A stretch of DNA of 64,000 nt from Neorhodopirellula lusitana (GCF_900182915.1 NZ_FXUG01000006.1:310001-374000); one strand, 5' to 3'; positions 7,802 through 17,011 are shown, numbered from the stretch's first letter. A program made the numbers and translations. The notes: a model not told the origin generated them from the sequence alone.

Positions 7802-8815
7802 TTGAACCTCATCTGGCTCGCCGCTGGCATTGTGTTGTTAGTGATTGGAGCAGAGTTGTTGGTGCGAGGGGCTTCCCGTTTGGCGATCGCGTTTGGGCTT
7901 TCGCCGCTGGTCGTTGGGTTGACGGTGGTTGCCTTTGGCACCAGTGCCCCGGAGTTTGCGGTGTCCGTCGCGGCGGCGGTTCGCGGTGATCCATCGATTG
8001 CTGTTGGTAATGTGATCGGAAGCAATATTTTCAACGTGCTCGTTATTCTCGGAGCCTCGTCGTTAGTCTGCCCCTTGTCGGTGAGCTCGCAGCTGATTCG
8101 CACTGAGATTCCGCTGATGATACTCGCGACCTTCGTCACGTGGTTGATGGCGGCAAACGGTGTGGTGGGCCGCGGTGAAGGGATGCTGTTGTTTTTGGCA
8201 TTAATTGCTTACACCGCCTGGGCGATTAGTAAAAGCCGCCGAGAGACCAAGGCCGCCTTGGTGCCGGCACAGGAATCGCGTTTAGCCCAGCAGACAATCG
8301 ATACTTCTTGCTGCACTTCTGATGGAAGTTCGCTTGCGGCTCCGCTCGGATCGTTCGGTCATTGGCGAGCAAAGATCGGCCAAGCGGTGTTGATCGGGGC
8401 TGGGCTTTCATTGTTGGTTTTCGGTTCGCACTTGCTAGTCCAAGGAGCGGTAGGGATCGCGACTGCCTTGGGCGTTTCATCGTCCATCATCGGGTTGACC
8501 ATTGTGGCCGCTGGCACCTCACTTCCGGAGGTGGCGACCAGTTTGTTGGCCGCCTATCGGGGCGAGAAGGAGATCGCCATTGGCAACGTCGTTGGCAGCA
8601 ATCTGTTCAACTTGTTGGGCGTGCTGGGAGCGACCGCGCTGGTGTCGCCGGTCGGCATTCAAGTTGCCCCTTCATTCCTGGAATTTGACTTTCCCGCCGT
8701 CTCTTTGGTTGCTCTGGCAGTATTGCCAATCGCTTGGACCGGAAGGCAGGTCAATCGTTGGGAGGGGGCGAGTCTGTTGGTGGCCTATGTGTTCTATATT
8801 GGGTTGCTAATTTAG
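7802..8815 (+). CDS. calcium/sodium antiporter (YrbG/CaCA family)
   Basis: 337 residues with about ten membrane helices in two inverted repeats. Each repeat has a cation-binding motif: VVAFGTSAPEFAVS (near 40-55) with GNVIGSNIFNVL, and VAAGTSLPEVATS (near 238-250) with GNVVGSNLFNLL. These are the alpha-repeats of K+-dependent Na+/Ca2+ exchangers. A hydrophilic loop around residues 140-185 separates the halves. It starts at TTG (7802) after GGAAGAG and lies 36 bp after the DUF3365 gene, so readthrough is possible, but no functional link is evident. Confidence 0.9.
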   Translation: MNLIWLAAGIVLLVIGAELLVRGASRLAIAFGLSPLVVGLTVVAFGTSAPEFAVSVAAAVRGDPSIAVGNVIGSNIFNVLVILGASSLVCPLSVSSQLIRTEIPLMILATFVTWLMAANGVVGRGEGMLLFLALIAYTAWAISKSRRETKAALVPAQESRLAQQTIDTSCCTSDGSSLAAPLGSFGHWRAKIGQAVLIGAGLSLLVFGSHLLVQGAVGIATALGVSSSIIGLTIVAAGTSLPEVATSLLAAYRGEKEIAIGNVVGSNLFNLLGVLGATALVSPVGIQVAPSFLEFDFPAVSLVALAVLPIAWTGRQVNRWEGASLLVAYVFYIGLLI

Positions 8816-8975
8816 CGGCGAGGCTTGCCGTCCGATGGAGGCCGAAGTTGCGATCTTCTAATTGAGCTATTCGCTGCATTGTCGTTGGGTGTCTGATGCC
8901 CGAATTCCTGAGTTCGGGGGGCTGGGATTTCGGAGGGCGGGATTTAGGAGCCTGGAATTCCGTGCGTGGCGTTCA

Positions 8976-9034
8976 GTTCACGGGTTGTCGGTGCATGGGG
9001 TGTCAGTTCATGGGGTGCGGTTCATGGGGTGTCA
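8976..9034 (+). repeat. four tandem copies of a 15-bp unit
   Basis: Imperfect copies of GTTCATGGGGTGTCA run head to tail at 8976-8990, 8991-9005, 9006-9019 and 9020-9034. They lie in the 8816-9225 intergenic region, where no gene was found. A G-rich stretch with GAATTCC pairs precedes them. This is probably slipped-strand minisatellite growth. Confidence 0.6.
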
Positions 9035-9225
9035 GCACAAGTCGCCTTGGTGGACGATTGCCCCTACACTGGTTCGATACACTCGACACTCGTTGATTCG
9101 TGCGTGATGATTCCTACGCGATGCTTTGTTGGCTCAATCATTGATTGGGATTGTTACTGGAAGTTTTAGTCAAGACGTCGTACTGACCCTCGCAATTTCT
9201 CCTTTTTTCCTTTCTTGAATTGAAC

Positions 9226-9999
9226 ATGCGAAGTTTTCTTCTGACTCTTTGGCATCGCGGGTTCATTGGTACTTTTTTGACGGGCCTGTTCGCGCTGTTG
9301 CCGTTGGTCGTGACCCTTTGGATTATGAACTGGGTCGCTGGCACGCTACGAAGTGTGATCGGCCCAGAGAGTTTGTTGGGGCAAGGCCTCCGTTCGATTG
9401 GCTTGCAGTTTGCTGCCAATCAGTACGTTGCGACAGCGATTGGTTGGGTGTTTGTGGCGGTTGCAATCTGGTTGGTCGGGCTGCTGGTGTCCGGCACCGC
9501 CCGCTACCGGTGGCAGGAATGGTTCGACGGCACGTTCCGTAAAATCCCGGTGGTGAAAAGCGTCTATGGTCCTGTGAAGCAAGTCGTGGAAATGTTTTCC
9601 AAACAGGACGAAGCAGCGATGTCGGGGATGAAGGTTGTGCACTGTTATGTGGGTGACGATGAATCGGCGGGCTTCTTGGGGTTGTTGCCCAGCAATGATG
9701 TGTATCAGTTCCAAAAGAAGCCGTGTCATGTTGTCTATTTACCCTCCGCACCGATGCCGATGACTGGCTTCAACATGTTCATTCCGGTCGACCAGGTGCA
9801 GATCGTTGACATGGGTGTGGAGGACTTGATGCAGATCTATTTCTCGCTGGGCGTGATGACCTCCTCTGTGGTACCGGCCAGTGCCGTGTTGGCGAAAAGC
9901 AGTGCCGTGTCGGCTAAGAACAGCGCCGTATCGGTGAAAGCCAATGCTGCGGGGGCTGACACCAGTGCTGGCCTAGGCAAGCCTTCGCAGCCAGAATAG
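9226..9999 (+). CDS. DUF502 family membrane protein
   Basis: 257 residues. Two hydrophobic segments (about 12-35 and 62-88) flank a short loop. They are followed by the conserved cytosolic block of DUF502 proteins (RKIPVVKSVYGPVKQVVEMF, VVYLPSAPMPMTGFNMFIPV, MGVEDLMQIYFSLGV). The function is unknown; relatives are widespread in Gram-negatives and plants. ATG at 9226 was preferred over TTG at 9220. The C-terminus has a three-fold heptad-length repeat (SAVLAKS, SAVSAKN, SAVSVKA), encoded by a 21-bp DNA repeat at about 9883-9945, which looks like recent slippage outside the conserved fold. Confidence 0.85.
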   Translation: MRSFLLTLWHRGFIGTFLTGLFALLPLVVTLWIMNWVAGTLRSVIGPESLLGQGLRSIGLQFAANQYVATAIGWVFVAVAIWLVGLLVSGTARYRWQEWFDGTFRKIPVVKSVYGPVKQVVEMFSKQDEAAMSGMKVVHCYVGDDESAGFLGLLPSNDVYQFQKKPCHVVYLPSAPMPMTGFNMFIPVDQVQIVDMGVEDLMQIYFSLGVMTSSVVPASAVLAKSSAVSAKNSAVSVKANAAGADTSAGLGKPSQPE

Positions 10000-10059
10000 T
10001 GACGTTTCGAATTTCAACGCGTAAGCCTGTCCCTGATCCCTTCAACAAACTTCCCCACC

Positions 10060-10455
10060 ATGACTTGGCGAGATTGTTACGACGCACTTGATAAACCGAC
10101 TTGGACACCGGAGCCATCGACGATTGGCTTGATCTGGCAGATCCTTTATCCGGTGATCCTGGTCACGTTCGGCTACGTCTTTTATCAGGTGGCTCGAAAA
10201 AAAATTCCGTGGCCCGTGGCGATACCCTTCGCCATCAACCTGGTCGCCAACATCGCGTTCACGCCGATTCAGTTTGGCCTGCGAAACCTGCCGCTGGCGG
10301 CGATCGACATTGCCATTGTTTGGGGAACGATCTTGTGGGCCATGAAAGCGGTCTGGCCCCATCGTCGCTGGATCGCCGTCGCTCAGATCCCCTACCTGAT
10401 CTGGGTCACGATCGCGACTGTCTTGCAGTTCACGATCACGTGGAACAATTGGTGA
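10060..10455 (+). CDS. tspO: TspO/MBR family membrane protein
   Basis: 131 residues, five predicted membrane helices. The N-terminus YDALDKPTWTPEPSTIGLIW matches the TspO pattern (aromatic-rich KPxWxPP followed by W...YP), and the last helix, PYLIWVTIATVLQFTITWNN, is characteristic. TspO proteins bind porphyrins and other hydrophobic ligands and influence tetrapyrrole metabolism or stress responses. It is slightly shorter than usual (about 155). It is convergent with the sulfatase gene, with 20 bp between stop codons. Confidence 0.88.
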   Translation: MTWRDCYDALDKPTWTPEPSTIGLIWQILYPVILVTFGYVFYQVARKKIPWPVAIPFAINLVANIAFTPIQFGLRNLPLAAIDIAIVWGTILWAMKAVWPHRRWIAVAQIPYLIWVTIATVLQFTITWNNW

Positions 10456-10475
10456 AGCTGATGCGAGTGCCGCGA

Positions 10476-11921
10476 CTACTTTTTCAGGACTGGCTCGCCT
10501 GACGATGCTGGCTTGTCTGCCGGCTTTGGGTGCCCCGGTGCTTGCGGGTAATCGTCCAGATAATTGTCCAGTCGCTTGGCCATTTCGGCACGTACGGAAG
10601 CGTACTCGGGGTTGTCGGCTAGATTGACAAGTTCGGTTGGATCCCTTTCCAGGTCGAAGAGGCATTCGTAGCCGTCGTCGTAATAGACCGCGTACTTATA
10701 TCGCTTGCCTCGCACACCGTGCCAATTGTTGTACAGTCGGAACAGGTGCTCGCAGAAGAAGTCTTCTCGCCAGTCATCAACTGTCTCGCCCTGGACCAGT
10801 GGTACCAGCGATTGGCCTTGATAGATGCTAGGGACTTCCACGCCAGCCATGTCGACGAATGTGGCTGCCATGTCAATGTTGCTGACCAGTTCCTCGACCA
10901 CTCGGCCTCGTTGTGATTCAGGCAATCGTGGGTCGTAGACAATCAACGGAATCCGCAGCGACTGTTCATAGTGATTCCACTTTCCGGCTGTTCCGCGGTC
11001 GCCCATCAAGTAACCGTTGTCGGCGGAATAGACAATGATTGTGTTTTGGTCTTGGCCAGCTGCTTTCAATGCGTCTTGCAGTCGGGCGATGGCATTGTCG
11101 ATGCCCGTGGCCATGCGGTAGTAGGCTCGCATGTTGACCTGGTACTTCTCGGGAGTGTCCCAACGCCAGAAATATCGTAACCGGCTCAGTTCCTTTTCAT
11201 CCTGTAAAAACTCGGGCATCGCCTTGAAGTACTTTTCGTCAGCCAGCTTGGGCTGCGGTATTTCGAGATCCTCATACATGCCATCGGTGGACTCGGGCCA
11301 CTGGAAGTGGAAGCCGGGGCGATGGTCACCGTCCTCGGCGTGGCAGGCATTGAAACTAAGCGACAGACAAAAGGGCTTCCCCGCGGGATTGGCTTCAATG
11401 AAATCGATACCGGCATCGACACAAAGATCGGTTTCATGACGCGTGGTGCCATCGGGCATCTTCTTCAGGTACGGATTGCGATTGATCGACTTGAAGAAAT
11501 CAAACTGCTTTGGCATCCCGGGTTTGACAAACGACATGCCATATTTACCCGCAAATCCAATCCGATACCCAGCACCCTTCAGGACCATCGGATAGGCCGT
11601 CGCCATGTGCTCAGCCGACACTTTCGGTTGACCGAAGTTGTATCCATGGGTGCGTTGTGAAAGACCCGTGAACAAGGTCGAGCGGCTGGCGGCGCAAATG
11701 GGCACCTCGCAAAACGCGTTGTCGAACCGGACACCTTCGGCTGCCAACTTGTCGATCGTTGGGGTTTGGATCAACGCATTCCCATAGCAGCCTAAAACAT
11801 CATTCCGCTGATCGTCCGTCAGCAGGAAAATGATGTTGGGTTGGGCTGCCGTCGATGAGGCAGCTTGGATCAGCTGAATGACCAGCAAGCATGAGAGGCC
11901 AATCCATTTTATCTTCGTCAT
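10476..11921 (-). CDS. secreted sulfatase (formylglycine-type, iduronate-2-sulfatase-like)
   Basis: 481 residues. A Sec signal peptide ends around TAAQ. The alkaline-phosphatase-like core begins PNIIFLLTDDQRNDVLGCYG, giving the Asp pair for calcium. The active-site motif ICAASRSTL holds Cys76, which must be converted to formylglycine by a sulfatase-maturing enzyme not encoded here. YSADNGYLMGD and KWNHYEQSLRIPLIVYDP supply the remaining metal and sulfate-binding residues. Such enzymes remove sulfate from algal polysaccharides or glycosaminoglycans, and planctomycetes carry many. The start is ATG 11921; the preceding TTG is less likely. It is divergent from the SOUL gene. Confidence 0.92.
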   Translation of the reverse strand: MTKIKWIGLSCLLVIQLIQAASSTAAQPNIIFLLTDDQRNDVLGCYGNALIQTPTIDKLAAEGVRFDNAFCEVPICAASRSTLFTGLSQRTHGYNFGQPKVSAEHMATAYPMVLKGAGYRIGFAGKYGMSFVKPGMPKQFDFFKSINRNPYLKKMPDGTTRHETDLCVDAGIDFIEANPAGKPFCLSLSFNACHAEDGDHRPGFHFQWPESTDGMYEDLEIPQPKLADEKYFKAMPEFLQDEKELSRLRYFWRWDTPEKYQVNMRAYYRMATGIDNAIARLQDALKAAGQDQNTIIVYSADNGYLMGDRGTAGKWNHYEQSLRIPLIVYDPRLPESQRGRVVEELVSNIDMAATFVDMAGVEVPSIYQGQSLVPLVQGETVDDWREDFFCEHLFRLYNNWHGVRGKRYKYAVYYDDGYECLFDLERDPTELVNLADNPEYASVRAEMAKRLDNYLDDYPQAPGHPKPADKPASSGEPVLKK

Positions 11922-12304
11922 CAATATCGCTCAGATTTCAAGTTCGGACGCCAACGAAGGCAAGCAGGCCATGAGGGCACAGAAGGTCTACTTTACACCA
12001 AAAACTCGGGCCTTTGAGTCGAGCCGAAGCCTAAGGTTGGAAACCTGTCCGCAATCCCGCCTCAGCAGCCAAACAAGCATATTTGGTAGGCCGATTTTGA
12101 TCGCGATGGGAGGATTGGGAAACTTCCGTGGGCGGCGATGCGTGCTGGGTCTGGCTTTCTGGCTTTCTGGCTTGCCTGGGTGGGAATGAGTGAAAACTCT
12201 CACTTCAACAACTTGGCCTGGGGACTGGTCGCCCCTCTATCGTTTTCTGGCGGGTGAATCGATTGCTGATTCGTCGCCGCTTTTTCTCCTAGGGTGTTTC
12301 AGTA
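11922..12304. other. divergent intergenic region, no gene seen
   Basis: 383 bp between the sulfatase and SOUL genes. It must hold both promoters, but no convincing -35/-10 pair could be picked out. A short three-fold repeat of CTGGCTTT lies near 12150-12172. Nothing else is recognised. Confidence 0.5.
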
Positions 12305-13042
12305 ATGCGTCGACGAATGGTTTTTTTCTCAGTGGCCGTGGGTCTCGCGTTGATCAGTGTTTTTGCGTGGAACCTAACCGTGCGAGCCGGTTACGAGTCG
12401 GCCGAGTACAAGGTCGTCGAATCGGACGGTCAGTTTGAAGTCCGCGAGTATCCCGACTTAATGCTGGTGGCGACGAAGACTCAGATCGACGCCCAGGGCC
12501 GAGACGGCAGCTTCATGAAATTGTTTCGCTACATTTCCGGTGCGAACGAAGCCGAACAAAAGATCTCGATGACCACACCCGTGTTCATGGAAAACGATGC
12601 CGCCGACACTCAGGTGCAAATGGGTTTCGTGATGCCTAAGGAAGTTGCGGTGGAAGGCGTGCCCGTTCCCACGGGCCCCGACGTTGATGTCCGCAAACGC
12701 CCCGGTGGTCGTTTCGCTGTGTTCCGTTTCTCTGGCCGTATGAATGCGAAGCTTGCCAAAGAATCGGAGGCCAAGCTGCGAGCCTGGATGGAAACCAAAG
12801 GCCTCGACCCAGCCAACGCGAACGGTAGTGATGCGGAAGGCGGTAACCAGTCTGATGCCAGTGAGGGAGACGCTCTTAATCCGGCCGGAGGTGCATCCGA
12901 CAATTCAGGTAGCCAGTCAGTCACTTCTAGCGGAGTGGAAGCCGCCTCTTACGATCCGCCGTTCACACCTGGGCCACTCCGCCGCAATGAAATTTTGATC
13001 CGACTGAAGGATTCTTCGGCGCCCACGAGTCCTGACCAGTGA
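12305..13042 (+). CDS. SOUL-family heme-binding protein with low-complexity insertion
   Basis: 245 residues. An N-terminal membrane anchor (about 6-28) is followed by the SOUL domain, starting YESAEYKVVESDGQFEVREY and containing KISMTTPVFME and FRFSGRMNAKLAKESEAKLRAWM. The conserved end of the family (YDPPFTPGPLRRNEILIRL, 216-234) is split from the rest by about 44 residues rich in Gly, Ser, Asp and Asn (169-212), where other members have only a few. SOUL proteins bind heme or related porphyrins; the role here is probably periplasmic. Assignment to the family is firm, the function is not. Confidence 0.87.
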   Translation: MRRRMVFFSVAVGLALISVFAWNLTVRAGYESAEYKVVESDGQFEVREYPDLMLVATKTQIDAQGRDGSFMKLFRYISGANEAEQKISMTTPVFMENDAADTQVQMGFVMPKEVAVEGVPVPTGPDVDVRKRPGGRFAVFRFSGRMNAKLAKESEAKLRAWMETKGLDPANANGSDAEGGNQSDASEGDALNPAGGASDNSGSQSVTSSGVEAASYDPPFTPGPLRRNEILIRLKDSSAPTSPDQ

Positions 13043-13112
13043 TGCGTCGGTCCGCCGGCGTCGAATCAGCCGCGGGTGGATGTTGCGACAGTGGACGAGC
13101 TTTCTTGATCGT

Positions 13113-14042
13113 TTAAGAGGTCCACCGATACTTGTCGGCTGATAGGACGGGTTCACCGTCCCATCGATAGGCCACCAACTTCCCGCCCTTGGCGACGCTG
13201 TAGTCGGTGCAGGCAACGTTGGGGGCCAGCGGTGTCGGCGTACCGGTTAGCCAGTAGTGTCCGACAAAGACGGGTGGCGCGTCGGCCGGGTAGCCGGTCA
13301 TCCCTTGGGTCATGGTGTCATCGATAGTCACGTTCGGCACGTCATCGGATCCGAAATGAAAGTCACGATAGGTTTGGCATGTTGGTGGTTCATACCACTT
13401 CACTCTGACGGTGTCGCGAATGTGGCCCGCTTTATCGGTGATCGATAGCCCGCTGGGTAGTTTTAGTTCCGGGCCCTTCAGAACATCTTCGATCGCCGCA
13501 TGGAGTTCACTGCCTACCTGTTCGGATTCGGCCAGGAAATCGGTGCTAAACCGTCCTCGTGATGCGAGAGATTGTTGGATCGCCGCGATTTGATTGTCTC
13601 GCCAGGCCGCGTGCTCGACACGAATTCCGTCCAATTCCAGTGTCACCGGCAACGTCCGGAACCACGCGATTGCGTCGGATAGTTCACGGGGCGAAAGCTG
13701 CGTCAACGTTGCTTGATGCTGTTTTCGATTCTTGTCGGAGTGTTCACGGAACCACTTGTCGCTGTTCCCTGAAGTTCCCGGCACTTTGGTATGGAATGCG
13801 ATTGCGTTGTACTCATGGTTCCCCATCACTGCGAACCCATCCCCCGCCTCGACGGTTGCACGTGCGATCTTGATGACTTCACCGATCGCTGGCCCGCGGT
13901 CTACAAAGTCACCAACGAACACTGCGTGCCGATTGGCATGCTGATATCCATCGCCCACACGCTGATAGCCTAATGAACGAAGAAGGTCTTTCAGTTTGTC
14001 AGCATGCCCATGGATGTCTCCAATGATGTCGTACGCAGTCAC
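13113..14042 (-). CDS. PPP-type metallophosphoesterase
   Basis: 309 residues with all signature blocks of calcineurin-like PPP phosphatases: GDIHGH (D9, H11), GDFVDRGP, GNHEYN, VEHAAW and FVGHYWL. These bind two metal ions. Close family members include diadenosine-tetraphosphatase/PrpE-like enzymes and bacterial Ser/Thr phosphatases; the substrate cannot be told from the sequence. A GTG start is used. A large insertion between GNHEYN and VEHAAW probably caps the active site. It is convergent with the SOUL gene and stands alone. The following 236 bp carry no recognised gene. Confidence 0.85.
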   Translation of the reverse strand: MTAYDIIGDIHGHADKLKDLLRSLGYQRVGDGYQHANRHAVFVGDFVDRGPAIGEVIKIARATVEAGDGFAVMGNHEYNAIAFHTKVPGTSGNSDKWFREHSDKNRKQHQATLTQLSPRELSDAIAWFRTLPVTLELDGIRVEHAAWRDNQIAAIQQSLASRGRFSTDFLAESEQVGSELHAAIEDVLKGPELKLPSGLSITDKAGHIRDTVRVKWYEPPTCQTYRDFHFGSDDVPNVTIDDTMTQGMTGYPADAPPVFVGHYWLTGTPTPLAPNVACTDYSVAKGGKLVAYRWDGEPVLSADKYRWTS

Positions 14043-14278
14043 TTCGGTTCTCGTCAGAGTGGTGGGCGTCGATCTTCACGATGATGGACTTGGGCCGGGG
14101 AGACGCCGATATCGATGTCGAATCAGGATCCTCTGTGAGACGGTCCCGATTTCATTTGAATGCCAAGTATATCGTATTGTGTGCTGAATTCAGCCCGGCG
14201 ACTGCGTTCGCCGGTGCACCCAATGACTCCCCCACGAATCCAGAGTGAATCCGAATGATGGGACCTGCGACATTTTCG

Positions 14279-15304
14279 CTACGAGATTTTGACGAGTGAT
14301 TTGCCGAGATTGTCACCGTCGAATAGACCGAGGAAAGCTGCAGGGGCGTTTTCGAGTCCTTCCGTGATGGTTTCTTCCCAAGTGATCTTGTTGTCGCGAA
14401 TCAGCTTTGACATGTCACTGACAAAGGCTTTGCGATCTTCAAGGTGATCGCTGACGATAAAGCCCTGCATGCGAAGTCGCTTGGTGATGACCTTGAACAG
14501 GTTGTGAGGCGCGGCCGCGGGATCGGTCGCATTGTAGGTGGCGATCATGCCACAGCAGACGATGCATCCGAAGTCGTTCATGTGCTCGAGCGCGGCTTCG
14601 AGGTGTTCGCTGCCGACGTTATCGAAGTACACATCGATTCCATCGGACGCGAGTTTTCCGAGTTCTTCGGTTAAGTTGTCGGTGGTGTGGTAGTTGATGA
14701 CTGCGTCGACACCGGCTTTGTCGCGAAGCCAGTCAATTTTCTCTTGTTTGCCGGCACTGCCGATGACTCGACAGTCGTTGGCCTTGGCGATTTGACAGAC
14801 CATGGAGCCGACGGCACCGGATGCCGCGGATACGAAGACGGTGCTGTTGGGCTTCAGTTCGGCGATGCGTTTGAGTCCAACCCACGCGGTCATGCCGGTC
14901 ATCCCCAGTGCACCCAAATACGATTGGAGCGGTGCCAGTTCAGGATTCAGCTTTTGAACGCCCGTGCCATCCGACTTCCAGTACTCCCGCCAGCCAAGGT
15001 TGCCGAGAACCGAGTCTCCGACTGCGAAGCGATCATTGTTCGATTCAACCACCTCGCCGACGCAACCGCCGTCGAGTGCCTTGCCTAGTTGAAAGGGCGG
15101 AACGTAGCTGTCGCTGTCCTGCATTCGACCACGCATGTAGGGATCCACGGACATCCACTGGTTGCGAACCAAAATTTCACCGTCGGCGATTGGTGCGATC
15201 TCAACGGTGTTGGATTGGAAGTTGTCTTGTGTGGGAAGCCCTTCAGGACGAGAAACGAGTTCGATTTGTTGACTTTGAACGGCTTGATGTGTTTCAGTGG
15301 TCAT
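14279..15304 (-). CDS. NADP-dependent oxidoreductase of the MDR superfamily (CurA/LTB4DH-like)
   Basis: 341 residues. It has an N-terminal GroES-like domain (RNQWMSVDPYMRGRM, residues 48-62), a Rossmann domain with SAASGAVGSMVCQIAK (158-173) and CRVIGSAGK for NADP(H), and VDVYFDNVG-type block IDVYFDNVGSEHLEAAL. No structural or catalytic zinc ligands are present. This pattern fits the leukotriene B4 12-hydroxydehydrogenase/curcumin reductase group, which reduces alpha,beta-unsaturated carbonyls. A pair of stable hairpins (15386-15446) lies 80-140 nt upstream of the ATG, in its leader. It opens a run of detoxification-type genes. Confidence 0.88.
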   Translation of the reverse strand: MTTETHQAVQSQQIELVSRPEGLPTQDNFQSNTVEIAPIADGEILVRNQWMSVDPYMRGRMQDSDSYVPPFQLGKALDGGCVGEVVESNNDRFAVGDSVLGNLGWREYWKSDGTGVQKLNPELAPLQSYLGALGMTGMTAWVGLKRIAELKPNSTVFVSAASGAVGSMVCQIAKANDCRVIGSAGKQEKIDWLRDKAGVDAVINYHTTDNLTEELGKLASDGIDVYFDNVGSEHLEAALEHMNDFGCIVCCGMIATYNATDPAAAPHNLFKVITKRLRMQGFIVSDHLEDRKAFVSDMSKLIRDNKITWEETITEGLENAPAAFLGLFDGDNLGKSLVKIS

Positions 15305-15385
15305 GAAAGTCTCGGGAGATGTGTGGTTTGAGGCGAAAATGAAGTAGGCAGCAAATGAATTAGGCAGCGGTGCCGGATCAACGAC

Positions 15386-15446
15386 AGCGACTCTGGAAAC
15401 CCGCCTGCGGAAAGGTTTCCTAAGTCGCTAGGCTCTCACCTGAGAG
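15386..15446 (-). other. tandem stable RNA hairpins between two minus-strand genes
   Basis: Read on the minus strand, CTCTCA-GG-TGAGAG (15446-15433) is followed by a long stem. AGCGACT pairs with AGTCGCT (15429-15423 with 15392-15386) and, inside it, GGAAACC pairs with GGTTTCC (15420-15414 with 15401-15395), giving about 14 bp with a 2x2 internal loop and a 12-nt apical loop. No T-run follows. It could be a terminator-like 3' element of the aldehyde dehydrogenase gene or a structured leader of the oxidoreductase gene. Confidence 0.5.
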
Positions 15447-15488
15447 TTGCTTCGTCTGATTTTGCTGGCACCGAGATTTGACCGGTCT

Positions 15489-16856
15489 TTAGTTGCCCAA
15501 GTGAATGAGTTTCTTGTTAACGAATTCCAGGATTCCAAGGTGGGACAATTCCCGTCCATAGCCGGAATTTTTGATTCCGCCAAAGGGTAGCTCGGCTTGG
15601 GAGTTGGTGGGTTGGTTCAGGAAGACCATTCCCGTTTCGACTCGTTCAGCGACCCGGCGGCCACGTTCGACGTCGGTCGTGTAGACGCTGCCGCCGAGAC
15701 CGTAGGATGAATCGTTCGCAAGTTCGATAGCAGCTTCCTCGTCCTTGACTACGTAAACGGTTGCCACCGGACCAAATAACTCTTGGTCGTAGGTCGGCAT
15801 ATCGGGAGTCACTCCTGTCAAAATGGTCGGATTGAAAAAGGCTCCGTCACGATCCGGACGATCCCCGCCCAGTAACACCGTTGCGCCCGCATCAATTGAC
15901 GATTGAACCTGTTCGTGTAGATGGACGGCGGCAGCTTCGGTCGACAGCGGGGCGAGTGTCGTTTCTTCGTCCAAGGGGTCGCCCATCTTCATGCTCGCCA
16001 TTGCTTCCTTGAATTGTTCCAGGAACTCATCGGCCACTGCTTCGACGACGATGAATCGTTTGGCGGCAACACAGGACTGACCAGCGTTGACCATGCGGCC
16101 CTTGACTGCGGCCTGGACTGTTTTATCAATCTCGGCGTCCTCTAGAACGATGAACGGATCGTTGCCGCCCAGTTCCAAGACGGATCTTTTCAAGTTTTTA
16201 CCAGCGAGAGCGGCGACAGCGGCGCCAGCCTTTTCACTGCCGGTTAGCGAGACGCCTTGGACTCGCGAATCGGAAACGATCGCCTCAACGAACTCGCTGG
16301 GGATAAACAGGTTTGTGTACACGCCGGTGGGGATACCGGATTGTTCGAACAGGTCGGCAATCGCTTCGGCGCACTGTGGCACGTTACTGGCGTGTTTCAC
16401 CATCACCGCATTGCCCGCCATGATGTTGGGCACCGCGAACCGCGTGACTTGATAGAACGGGAAGTTCCACGGCATCACGCCCATCAACACACCGAGTGGC
16501 TCATAATGCAGGTACGCGTTGGCATCTACAGCGGTCATGGGCTGATCGGCCAGGAAGCGTTCGGCGCCGTTGGCGTAGAACTCTGCGATCTCGGCACAGA
16601 ACTCGACTTCGTAGTGGCTCTCGGAAATTCGCTTACCCATCTCTACCGTGATTAGGTGAGCAAACTCGTCTTGTCGTTCACGCAGTTGATTGGCGAAAGT
16701 CAAGATCGCCTGCTTCCGCTCATTAAAGTCAGTGGTTCGCCAAGTCCGGTAGGCTTTGTCGGCCTGACCGACCCGGTCGAGTGTTTCGTCTTTGGTCAGC
16801 GGTGTGAACGTTTCGATTGTTTGATTGGTCGCTGGATTGATACTGGTAATGGTCAT
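15489..16856 (-). CDS. NAD(P)-dependent succinate-semialdehyde dehydrogenase-type aldehyde dehydrogenase
   Basis: 455 residues of the aldehyde dehydrogenase superfamily. Motifs include MPWNFPFYQVTR (cofactor binding), LTGSEKAGAAVA, the catalytic glutamate in LELGGNDPF, the nucleophile in GQSCVAAKRF, ELFGPVATVY, and PFGGIKNSGYGRELS near the end. Length and the MPWNFPFYQ block place it with Sad/YneI-like succinate-semialdehyde dehydrogenases, which oxidise semialdehydes to acids; the exact substrate is uncertain. ATG at 16856 was chosen because GGAG lies just upstream and the sequence then begins like the family. The upstream frame to 16916 is probably untranslated. Confidence 0.9.
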   Translation of the reverse strand: MTITSINPATNQTIETFTPLTKDETLDRVGQADKAYRTWRTTDFNERKQAILTFANQLRERQDEFAHLITVEMGKRISESHYEVEFCAEIAEFYANGAERFLADQPMTAVDANAYLHYEPLGVLMGVMPWNFPFYQVTRFAVPNIMAGNAVMVKHASNVPQCAEAIADLFEQSGIPTGVYTNLFIPSEFVEAIVSDSRVQGVSLTGSEKAGAAVAALAGKNLKRSVLELGGNDPFIVLEDAEIDKTVQAAVKGRMVNAGQSCVAAKRFIVVEAVADEFLEQFKEAMASMKMGDPLDEETTLAPLSTEAAAVHLHEQVQSSIDAGATVLLGGDRPDRDGAFFNPTILTGVTPDMPTYDQELFGPVATVYVVKDEEAAIELANDSSYGLGGSVYTTDVERGRRVAERVETGMVFLNQPTNSQAELPFGGIKNSGYGRELSHLGILEFVNKKLIHLGN

Positions 16857-16966
16857 GATTGAATTCTCCACTGAAAGATTTGGTGTGGCGTGGAGGGGCA
16901 AGGATGCCGGCGGCACGCCACATGCGGTTGATTTGCGTTATTCGACGGTCGCACAGTTTCGTTGCC

Positions 16967-17011
16967 GCGTAGCGAGGCAGACTGGACCACGTCGGTACGA
17001 GGCTGCTACGC
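16967..17011. repeat. 7-bp inverted repeat GCGTAGC/GCTACGC at SDR gene end
   Basis: GCGTAGC (16967-16973) and GCTACGC (17005-17011) are perfect inverted copies 31 bp apart. The right arm includes the SDR stop codon. The same CGTAGC/GCTACG arms occur in the larger palindromic repeat at 55276-55395, so both may belong to one interspersed family. Confidence 0.35.

Noticed and set aside
15414-15470. Possible glycine riboswitch on the minus strand, because AACTCTCAGG occurs
   Set aside because: Only this short 3' motif is present; the paired GGAGAG, the internal conserved segments and the second aptamer are absent, and the sequence folds better as two plain hairpins.
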